DNA from: Gaiellasilicea sp963705515
Lineage (GTDB): Bacteria > Actinomycetota > Thermoleophilia > Gaiellales > Gaiellaceae
Assembly: GCA_963705515.1 (NCBI GenBank)
Contig: CAVPJV010000002.1
Span: forward strand, 1 to 64,000
DNA length: 64,000 nt
Reading direction: 5' to 3'
Under the pieces are notes generated by a model. That model saw only the letters and a list, made by a program, of their open reading frames with translations. It was not told the DNA's origin and made no database searches. The stretch's first letter is position 1; every line of letters begins with the position of its first letter. Position numbers and translations under genes: made by a program. Shown here piece after piece: positions 16,940-25,420 of this stretch.

Positions 16940-16942
16940 GAG

Positions 16943-17536
16943 CTAGGACTCGTTCGCGGGGTCGCCGGCGGCGAGCACGTCGCGGGCCCAGTCGCGCCGC
17001 TTCCAGTCGGGCACCGGAGGCTCGCAGTCCGCCCGCGGCGTGAAGCGCGAGCGCTCGACCAGCTGCAGCTTGTGGATGTAGCGAGGGCAATTCGGATAGA
17101 CGCGAAGGGCCTCGACGCGCACGATCGCCTGCGCGCGCTCGTAGTCGCCGAGCAGCGGGTCGCCGTCCTCGACGCTCGCGAGACCGTCCAGCCGCAGCCG
17201 CTTCTGGCCTTCGAAGTCGATGAAGAGCAGGCCGACGCGCGGATTCAGCGTCAGGTTCCCGAGTGAGAGGAACATGCCGTTGCCGTCGTAGACCGGGAAC
17301 GCGATCGTTCGCGAGTCGAGCACGCGGACGAAGCCCGGGTCGCCGCCCTTGTAGGAGCAGGTCGGGAAGCCGTCCTCGTCGGCCGTGGCCAGGAAGAACA
17401 TGTCGCGTGCCTCGATGAACGCACGGTCGTCCTCGTCGATCGAGTCGTGGACGATCCGGTCCTCGATCCGGTCCGCGAGCCGGCGCGTGTCGAAGCGATC
17501 CTGCCACCGGCGGCTGGCGTCGTGGTAGATGCTCAT
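16943..17536 (-). CDS. pyridoxamine 5'-phosphate oxidase-family (flavin-binding split barrel) protein
   Basis: A 197-residue protein from ATG 17536; a longer start at 17572 is possible. The split-barrel strands DMFFLATADEDGFPTCSYKGG, PVYDGNGMFLSLGN and PRVGLLFIDFEGQKRLRLDG are typical of PNPOx-like FMN or F420-binding proteins. An NCPRYIHKLQ stretch near 160 is characteristic of one subgroup of this family. It probably carries out flavin- or deazaflavin-dependent reduction; the substrate is unknown. It is divergent from the SGNH hydrolase gene with only nine bases between starts, so each promoter must lie within the other gene. Confidence 0.8.
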   Translation of the reverse strand: MSIYHDASRRWQDRFDTRRLADRIEDRIVHDSIDEDDRAFIEARDMFFLATADEDGFPTCSYKGGDPGFVRVLDSRTIAFPVYDGNGMFLSLGNLTLNPRVGLLFIDFEGQKRLRLDGLASVEDGDPLLGDYERAQAIVRVEALRVYPNCPRYIHKLQLVERSRFTPRADCEPPVPDWKRRDWARDVLAAGDPANES

Positions 17537-17545
17537 CCCGTGATC

Positions 17546-18097
17546 ATGCGCGCCGGCGAGGAGCAAATCCATGTCGCTGCGGTCGGTGACTCGATCACGG
17601 CCGGCTCACCCTGGGACTCAGACCCGGCCGTCGGCTGGCCCGCAGCGGCAGTTTCAGTGGATCCGCGCCTCCGTTTCACCGTCCGTGCCGTCTACGGCAA
17701 GCGCACGGACGAGATCGCGGACTGGGTCGACGAGGCAGCCGCCGGCGCCGAGGTTCTCGTCGTCCAGGGAGGCATCAACGACATCGCGCAGGGCCGGCCG
17801 GTCGCGGCCGCCGCCGAGAACCTCGGCGCGATGATCGACCGCGGGCTCGAGCTCGGGCTCCGCGTCGCCGTCGCCGACGTCCTCCCTTGGAACAACGGCT
17901 GGCCGGACGCGGAGCCGCGAATCAGGGAGCTAAATGCGCGGATCGACGGGCTCGGCGTGCCGGTGCTGCGGTTCCACGAGACGCTCGAGGACACGGATCG
18001 CCCGGGCCGGATGCGGGAGGAGTGGACGGTCGATGGCGACCACCCGTCCGTCGAGGGCTACCGGCGTCTCGGTGAGCTAGCGTTCCGGCTCCCATGA
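17546..18097 (+). CDS. SGNH/GDSL-family hydrolase
   Basis: A 183-residue serine hydrolase. Block I is VGDSITAG near residues 13-20 (Ser nucleophile), block III is GGINDIAQG near 78 (Asn), and block V is DGDHPSVEGYRRL near 166 (Asp and His). These are the four SGNH residues. Family members cleave ester bonds in lipids or acetylated sugars. There is no signal peptide, so it is probably cytoplasmic. I chose ATG 17546 because it directly precedes the first strand. Confidence 0.85.
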   Translation: MRAGEEQIHVAAVGDSITAGSPWDSDPAVGWPAAAVSVDPRLRFTVRAVYGKRTDEIADWVDEAAAGAEVLVVQGGINDIAQGRPVAAAAENLGAMIDRGLELGLRVAVADVLPWNNGWPDAEPRIRELNARIDGLGVPVLRFHETLEDTDRPGRMREEWTVDGDHPSVEGYRRLGELAFRLP

Positions 18098-18244
18098 CGA
18101 GACCTCCTCCGCCATGATGCCCGAGCCGCCGGAGCGCGCTGAGCGGCAGTCTGCGGCGTCCTCAGTCGCGCCCGTGCGACCAGCACGAGCGCTCCCTGCG
18201 TCCTTGCAGCCCGCTCGCCCAGCACACTCCGGCGGCGCGTCGAC

Positions 18245-19108
18245 ATGACGGAGGCAGGTCTCCCCTACGGCGCCCGCTCGATGACCGCACCGCTCAGGCG
18301 CGTCCTCGTGCGCCCGCCGCAGCCCGCCGACGGCGTCCGCTGGCGCGAGTACGGCTGGCACGCTGAGCCCGACGCCGGTGCGGCGGCAGCCGAGCACGAG
18401 GCGCTGCGCGAGATCCTCGCGGGCGCAGGCGCCGAGGTGATCGTCGCCGAGGGAGAGCGCGGCAACCCCGACGCGATCTACGCGTACGACCCGGTCCTCG
18501 TCGGCGAGAACGGGGCGGTGCTGCTCCGGCCGGGCAAGGACGGCCGGCTCGGTGAGCCGGACGCGCTGGAGGCGACGCTCGCGGAGGCCGGCGTCCCGGT
18601 CGCGGCGCGGATCGAGGCGCCGGGGACGATCGACGGCGGCGACACGCTCTGGCTGGACCGCGACACGCTCCTCGTCGGGCGCGGCTACCGCACGAACGCC
18701 TCGGGGGTCGAGCAGCTCCAGGCCGCGTTCCCCGACGCCGAGGTGCTCTCGTACGACCTCCCGCACTGGCACGGCCGCGCGGAGGTGATGCACCTGATGA
18801 GCCTGATCTCGCCCCTCGACGACGACCTCGCGCTCGTCTATCCGCGGCTGGCGCCCGTGCGGCTGCTGGAGCTGCTGGCGGAGCGCGGGATCGAGACGGT
18901 CGAGGTGCCGGACGACGAGTTCGAGTCGATGGGGCCGAACGTGCTCGCGCTCGGGCCGCGGCTCGTGCTCGCGCTCGAGGGAAACGACGAGACGCGGCGC
19001 CGTATGGAGGCCACGGGCGTCGAGGTGCTCGTCTACAAAGGCGACGAGATCTCCCGCAAAGGGGACGGTGGGCCGACCTGCCTGACGCGGCCGGTCCTGC
19101 GCGGCTGA
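18245..19108 (+). CDS. dimethylarginine dimethylaminohydrolase/arginine deiminase-like enzyme
   Basis: A 287-residue member of the guanidine-modifying (amidinotransferase/DDAH) superfamily. The N-terminus RRVLVRPPQ, the acidic motif GTIDGGDTLW, GRGYRTN, the catalytic His in AEVMHLMSLISPLDDD and the catalytic Cys in GPTCLTRPVLR near the end all match. It likely hydrolyses a guanidino group (arginine, dimethylarginine or a related amidine), releasing ammonia or an amine. ATG 18281 gives a more typical N-terminus (MTAPLRRVLV) and may be the true start. Between 18098 and 18244 I see no gene or clear signal. Confidence 0.85.
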   Translation: MTEAGLPYGARSMTAPLRRVLVRPPQPADGVRWREYGWHAEPDAGAAAAEHEALREILAGAGAEVIVAEGERGNPDAIYAYDPVLVGENGAVLLRPGKDGRLGEPDALEATLAEAGVPVAARIEAPGTIDGGDTLWLDRDTLLVGRGYRTNASGVEQLQAAFPDAEVLSYDLPHWHGRAEVMHLMSLISPLDDDLALVYPRLAPVRLLELLAERGIETVEVPDDEFESMGPNVLALGPRLVLALEGNDETRRRMEATGVEVLVYKGDEISRKGDGGPTCLTRPVLRG

Positions 19109-19135
19109 GCCCTTCGAGCTACTCGCCGCCGGCTG

Positions 19136-20200
19136 CTAGCCCGGCTCGTCCAGCGTGAGCTGGCGGTAGTCCGAGAGCCCGGAGACGCCGACGCCGACGA
19201 GCCGGAGTGCGCCCGGCCGGTCGCGCAGGCCGCGATCGAGCAGTGAGCAGGCGAGATCGCCGATTCGGGCGGCGTCGTCGATCCCGACGTCGAGGCTGGT
19301 CGAGCGGCTCCGGATCGAGAAGTCGCCGTAGCGGAGCTTCGCCGTCACCGTCCGTGCCGAGAGCCCGTCGCGGCGGAGGTAGTCACCGACCTGCTCGGCC
19401 ATCCGCCGCAGCTCCGCGTGGAGGGCGACGCGGTCGTGCAGGTCGCGTTCGAACGTCTCCTCGACCGAGATCGAGATCCGCTCGGCGCTGCCTTCGAGGC
19501 CGCGCGGATCGATCCCGTTCGCGCGGTCGCGGAGCATCCGTCCCACCTGGCCGGGGAGCAGCGCCCGCAGCTCGAGGTCGGCGAGCGCGGCGAGCCCGCC
19601 CACGGTCGTCACACCCGCGGCGGCGAGTCGCTCCTCCGCGCGCGGCCCGACACCCGGGAGTGCGCGAACGGGGAACGGGGCGAGGAAGCGCGCCTCGGTG
19701 CCCGCCGGAACGACCGTGATCCCGCCCGGCTTACGACGGTCGGACGCAACCTTCGCCACCACCTTCGTCGGTGCGACACCGAGCGAGCAGGACAGGCTCG
19801 TGGCCGCGCGCACCGAGGTCTGCACCGCCCCGGCGACGGCCCGTGCGCGCGAGTAATCGGTCGCGAGCCCGGTGAAGTCGAGGTACCCCTCGTCGAGCCC
19901 GGTGCGCTCGACGCGCGGGACGACCTCGCGCACGGCCGCCCACACCGCCTGCGAGTACTCCCGGTAGAGCGAGTGGCGCGGCCGGACGAAGACGGCGCTC
20001 GGGCAGCGCCGGAGCGCCTCCGCGCAGCTCATCGCGGAGTGGATGCCGAAACGGCGCGCGACGTAGTTCGCGGTCGAGACGACACCTCGCCCGTGCGGGT
20101 CGCCGCCGACGACGAGCGGCTTCCGCCGCAGTTCGGGCTGCTCCAGCTCCTCGACGGCTGCGAAGAACGCATCCAGGTCGAGGTGGGCGAGAATCGCCAT
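19136..20200 (-). CDS. dinB: DNA polymerase IV (Y-family, DinB)
   Basis: A 354-residue Y-family translesion polymerase. Metal-binding motifs are present: LDLDAFFAAVE at residues 5-15 and GLDEGYLDFTG near 105, where the usual Ser-Leu-Asp-Glu reads Gly-Leu-Asp-Glu. VVGGDPHGRGVVSTANYVAR, the helix-hairpin-helix ALPGVGPRAEERL and a C-terminal little-finger domain follow. The length is at the family norm. It bypasses damaged template bases with low fidelity. No beta-clamp motif is obvious apart from the terminal QLTLDEPG, where QLTL is a plausible clamp-binding peptide. Its ATG (20200-20198) overlaps the divergent ATG at 20199 in one CATG. Confidence 0.93.
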   Translation of the reverse strand: MAILAHLDLDAFFAAVEELEQPELRRKPLVVGGDPHGRGVVSTANYVARRFGIHSAMSCAEALRRCPSAVFVRPRHSLYREYSQAVWAAVREVVPRVERTGLDEGYLDFTGLATDYSRARAVAGAVQTSVRAATSLSCSLGVAPTKVVAKVASDRRKPGGITVVPAGTEARFLAPFPVRALPGVGPRAEERLAAAGVTTVGGLAALADLELRALLPGQVGRMLRDRANGIDPRGLEGSAERISISVEETFERDLHDRVALHAELRRMAEQVGDYLRRDGLSARTVTAKLRYGDFSIRSRSTSLDVGIDDAARIGDLACSLLDRGLRDRPGALRLVGVGVSGLSDYRQLTLDEPG

Positions 20201-21302
20201 GATTCCAATCATGCTGGACGCTCCGGCCCTTCCCCCTCCGGCGATCGTCGCGCCGGCGCCGCGCGAGGTCTCCTTCGGGCTCGTCTCCGGCCGCGCGCCG
20301 CTCGGGACACGCCGGATCATCGTCCAGGTCGGCCGGTACGTCGCCGCGGACGAGCAGTTCCGTGGCCGCTCGTTCTCGTTGCACGTGCGGCTGACGGGAG
20401 GTCCGACCACGGTCAAGGTCACGGCCGTCGACAGCCGCAACCGCCGCTCCGTCCGCGTCGTCGAGTCGGTCTACGGCCTGCCGAAGGACTCCGATCCGCG
20501 CGAGCGGGCGCCGCGGCTCGACGCGACCCTCTCCCACACGATCCGGTCGCTCGCGACGCGACACGGCGGCACGAGCGCCATCTACGTGCAGGATCTCCGG
20601 ACGGGACGGGGGGCCGCCTGGAACGCCGGAGCGCGCTTCCCCGCCGCCTCGACGTTGAAGCTGGCGATCGCGGTCACAGTCCTCCGGACGCTTGGGCACA
20701 AGCCCGAGTCGTTCACGCAGGTGTCGCGACTGCTCGGGAAGATGCTCGTCAGCTCCGACAACGACGCCGCCAATGCGCTCGAGGTGTGGCTCGCCGGCTC
20801 GACGTCGGCCGGCTCCGATCGCGTCAACGAGACCATGCGGGCGCTCGGCCTGAACGACTCGCTCATGTACGGCGGCTACGAGACCTCCCGCCGCTCGGCG
20901 GCCGCGACGGCGCCGATCCCGGTCCGGATCGAGAGTCAGCCGGCATTCGGGGTCGGCAAGTACACGACCGCCGCCGACCTGTCGCGTCTCGCCCGTTCGG
21001 TGTACCTGGCCGCCTCGGGAAAGGGGCCGCTGCCCGGGCTCGGCGTTTCGGCCTCCGAGGCCAGGTATCTGCTCTGGCTGCTCGCGCAGGTGACCGATCG
21101 CGGCAAGCTCGACCGCTTCCTGGGCACGAGCCCGGTGGTGATGCACAAGGCCGGGTGGCTGACCGGCGCCCGGCACGACAACGGCATCGTGGCGTACGAG
21201 GGCGGCGTCTTCGTCGCGACCGTGATGACGTGGCAGACGGCCGCCGCCGACGAGCTGGCGGGCCAGGTCGCGCTGAGCGCCTTCGCCCGCTTCGCCGGCT
21301 AG
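20199..21302 (+). CDS. class A beta-lactamase-fold serine hydrolase with N-terminal beta domain
   Basis: A 367-residue protein. Residues 1 to about 95 look like a small all-beta domain. About 105-360 is a penicillin-binding fold of class A beta-lactamase type, with SxxK as STLK, SDN as SDN (in LVSSDNDAANAL) and the KTG box as KAGW. The third motif is altered from KTG to KAG and no Glu166 motif is evident, so it may be a peptidase, esterase or penicillin-recognising protein and not a true beta-lactamase. No signal peptide is visible, which is odd for this family. A start at ATG 20211 is the alternative. Confidence 0.75.
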   Translation: MIPIMLDAPALPPPAIVAPAPREVSFGLVSGRAPLGTRRIIVQVGRYVAADEQFRGRSFSLHVRLTGGPTTVKVTAVDSRNRRSVRVVESVYGLPKDSDPRERAPRLDATLSHTIRSLATRHGGTSAIYVQDLRTGRGAAWNAGARFPAASTLKLAIAVTVLRTLGHKPESFTQVSRLLGKMLVSSDNDAANALEVWLAGSTSAGSDRVNETMRALGLNDSLMYGGYETSRRSAAATAPIPVRIESQPAFGVGKYTTAADLSRLARSVYLAASGKGPLPGLGVSASEARYLLWLLAQVTDRGKLDRFLGTSPVVMHKAGWLTGARHDNGIVAYEGGVFVATVMTWQTAAADELAGQVALSAFARFAG

Positions 21303-21877
21303 TACGGGTTCGGGACAGAGACCCAGAGCACGCGGAGGGTGTCCGTGTCGGAGGCGTTCCGCCAGGTGTGCGGCTTCGAGAGAGGGTACGTGAGCGCGTC
21401 GCCCTGCTCGAGCACGTGTTTCTCGTCGGCCACCCGGATCTCGAGCGTCCCCTCCAGCACGTAGACGAACTCCATCTCGCCGGGCAGCGAGTAGAGCTCG
21501 TCGCCGGCGCCCGCGCCGGGGGCGACCTCGGACTCGATCGCCTGGAACCGCTCCTCGTCGCGCGAGGAGAGGAGGTGGTTCTCGGTCGGGAAGTAGGAGT
21601 CGACCTTCGGGCGCTCGTGGCGCCGGACGAGGGCCGGCGCGGGCTCGCGCTCGAAGATGTGGGAGAGCCGGACGCCGAGCGCGTCGCAGATCCGCGCGAT
21701 CGAGGAGAGCGAGGGCGCCGTCCGGTCGCGCTCGAGCTGGCTGATGAAGCCCTTCGTCAGCCCGGTCGCCGTTGCGAGCTGCTCGATCGTGAGCCCGCGC
21801 TCGCGGCGGAGCGAGCGGACGCGCGCGCCGACTTTCGGCGTGTCGTTGCGGGCGGCCAGCGGCGTAGCTCTCGGCAT
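21299..21877 (-). CDS. XRE-family transcriptional regulator with C-terminal cupin
   Basis: A 192-residue regulator. Residues 17-72 form a Cro/CI-type helix-turn-helix (VRSLRRERGLTIEQLATATG, then FISQLERDRTAPSLSSIARI). About 115-185 is a cupin sensor domain (MEFVYVLEGTLEIRV, EQGDALTYPLSKPHTW). This architecture is common in regulators of amino-acid, polyamine or aldehyde metabolism such as PuuR. It is divergent from lon, so a palindrome in the shared gap is its candidate operator. A TATGAT -10 lies exactly six bases before its ATG. Its stop shares a CTAG with the beta-lactamase-fold gene. Confidence 0.88.
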   Translation of the reverse strand: MPRATPLAARNDTPKVGARVRSLRRERGLTIEQLATATGLTKGFISQLERDRTAPSLSSIARICDALGVRLSHIFEREPAPALVRRHERPKVDSYFPTENHLLSSRDEERFQAIESEVAPGAGAGDELYSLPGEMEFVYVLEGTLEIRVADEKHVLEQGDALTYPLSKPHTWRNASDTDTLRVLWVSVPNPY

Positions 21878-21883
21878 GAGCCG

Positions 21884-21889
21884 ATCATA
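21884..21889 (-). promoter_or_regulatory. leaderless -10 of the XRE-cupin gene
   Basis: On the minus strand TATGAT, a near-perfect -10, ends six bases before the ATG at 21877. There is no Shine-Dalgarno in that gap, so transcription would start at the start codon. Confidence 0.55.
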
Positions 21890-21933
21890 CGCAGGTTTAG
21901 TCCAGCGGCAACTGCTCCGAGGCGGGGAATTCC

Positions 21934-21957
21934 ACTACACTTTTTGTAGTTGATACT
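21934..21957 (+). promoter_or_regulatory. lon promoter -10 and overlapping palindromic operator
   Basis: ACTACA (21934-21939) and TGTAGT (21945-21950) form a perfect inverted repeat with a 5-base spacer. It sits directly before a -10-like GATACT (21952-21957). An operator in this place would block RNA polymerase at the lon promoter. It lies in the gap with the divergent XRE-cupin regulator, which is the obvious candidate to bind it. Confidence 0.5.
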
Positions 21958-21990
21958 GGTATGGAAGAGATCAATGCAAGGAGTGATGGC

Positions 21991-24256
<2,266 letters not shown>

Positions 24257-24267
<11 letters not shown>

Positions 24268-24568
24268 ATCCTGCCGGCCCGTCCCCGAGGAGGTCCGCCG
24301 CGCGGCGGACCTCCTCGAGCGGCGCTGGGTCGTCTCGGTGCTGTGGGCGTCCTACGAGGGCGCGACCCGCTTCAACGAGTTCAAGCAGGCGGTCGGGGCG
24401 ATCCCGCCGGGCACGCTCGCCCAGCGGCTCGTCGAGCTCGAAGACGCCGGCGTGCTGGAGCGGCGCGTGATCGACGCGCGGCCGCCGCGGGTCGAGTACC
24501 GGCTGACGGCGGAAGGACGGCGGCTCAAGCTCGTGGTCGACGCCGTCGCCGCGTTTGCAGACCGCTGA
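24257..24568 (+). CDS. HxlR-family winged-helix transcriptional regulator
   Basis: A 103-residue regulator of the HxlR family: RAADLLERRWVVSVLWASYEG, RFNEFKQAVGAIPPGTLAQRLVELEDAGVLERR and EYRLTAEGRRL are its recognition helix and wing. HxlR proteins often respond to oxidants or aldehydes through a cysteine near the N-terminus. Here CRSC lies at residues 3-6, which would suit redox sensing but is unproven. It overlaps the lon stop by 11 bases, implying cotranscription. It converges on the cupin gene with a strong palindrome in between. Confidence 0.85.
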
Positions 24569-24584
24569 TGCCTTCGGCCGAAAC

Positions 24585-24619
24585 GGACGTGTCCCAGGGA
24601 CTGTCCCCGGGACACGTCC
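24585..24619. repeat. nested palindrome between convergent genes
   Basis: GGACGTGTCCC (24585-24595) pairs perfectly with GGGACACGTCC (24609-24619). The spacer contains a second palindrome, GGGAC-T-GTCCC. It can form a large cruciform or RNA hairpin and lies between the convergent HxlR and cupin genes, where it may terminate both. The shape suggests a dispersed palindromic element; copies elsewhere in the genome would be needed to show this. Confidence 0.6.
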
Positions 24620-24631
24620 TTCGCGGACGTT

Positions 24632-25207
24632 CTAGAGGGCGAGCGCTGCCGGTGCGCGCTCCTCGGCGCCGTCGTACTCGGGCTTGAAGCCGAGTGCGCG
24701 GCCGAGCGGGGCGCCCATCGCCAGGCCGAGCTTCTGCATCCAGGCCGGCGGGAACGGGAGCCGCACGTCGTCGAAGTGCGCGTTCGCGATCACCGCGAGA
24801 CGGAGCGGGTTCGGCATGCCCTTCTTGTTCGTCTTGCCGTCGTTGGCGAGCGCGAACATCGTCTCGAGCAGTCGCTCGAACTGGAGCGCGGGCCGAACCT
24901 CGGTTACGAAGACCGCCCGGGTCTCGCCGGCGTTCCAGAACTTGTGCGAGCTGCCGGCCGGCACGATCACGGTCTCGCCGGGGCCGGCGACGATCTCCTC
25001 GCCGTCGACCTTGAAGGCCACCGTGCCCGACTCGATCTCGAAGCGCTCGGTCTGGTACGGGTGCACGTGCGCCGCGGCGACGAAGCCGTTCGGCTGGACG
25101 GTGCACTCGACGAGAACGTACTCGCCCCCGGTCTCGCGCGACGTCTCCAGGAAGAGCAGGCGCTCGCCGGTGACGGGGTTCTCGATCACATCTCCCTTGC
25201 GGATCAT
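24632..25207 (-). CDS. cupin-domain protein
   Basis: A 191-residue protein. Residues about 20-110 are one cupin barrel with the full metal motif: HVHPYQTERFEIESG near 47-61 and a later His in PAGSSHKFWNAGE near 88. The remaining 80 residues form a C-terminal extension (LLETMFALANDGKTNKKG; LPFPPAWMQKLGLAMG) often found in single-cupin proteins of this size. The biochemical role is unknown. The ATG at 25207 has GGGAG four bases upstream, and that ribosome-binding site is one arm of an inverted repeat. Confidence 0.78.
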   Translation of the reverse strand: MIRKGDVIENPVTGERLLFLETSRETGGEYVLVECTVQPNGFVAAAHVHPYQTERFEIESGTVAFKVDGEEIVAGPGETVIVPAGSSHKFWNAGETRAVFVTEVRPALQFERLLETMFALANDGKTNKKGMPNPLRLAVIANAHFDDVRLPFPPAWMQKLGLAMGAPLGRALGFKPEYDGAEERAPAALAL

Positions 25208-25209
25208 CT

Positions 25210-25254
25210 GACTCCCTTTCAGTCGTTTTGCAGCGATTTCTCTTGAAGGGAGTC
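25210..25254 (-). promoter_or_regulatory. possible ribosome-site-sequestering hairpin in the cupin leader
   Basis: On the minus strand GACTCCCTT is followed 27 bases later by AAGGGAGTC, and the ATG comes two bases after that. The second arm contains the ribosome-binding site AAGGGAG. The perfect 9-bp pairing would hide it, so translation could depend on unfolding by temperature, a protein or a ligand. Alternatively the repeat is a DNA operator. Confidence 0.45.
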
Positions 25255-25370
25255 TCTGCGAGTGCGGCCTCCGCGTCGTCGGCCGTCGAAACGATTCCGC
25301 CTGCCCGCGGAGACGATCTCGCGGGCGGCGGTGTCGCCCTCGAGGATGACCTCATGTCATCCGGAACGAG

Positions 25371-25396
25371 AAGGGGCGGCCCGCACGCCGCCCCTT
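25371..25396 (-). terminator. hairpin terminator after the FtsX-type permease gene
   Basis: A perfect 10-bp stem AAGGGGCGGC / GCCGCCCCTT with a 6-base loop begins 25 bases past the stop of the minus-strand permease gene. It is followed on that strand by CTCGTT. Between the cupin start (25207) and this hairpin I see only the cupin leader and no gene. Confidence 0.65.
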
Positions 25397-25420
25397 CCTA
25401 CACGCCGCAGTGCCCCCGAT

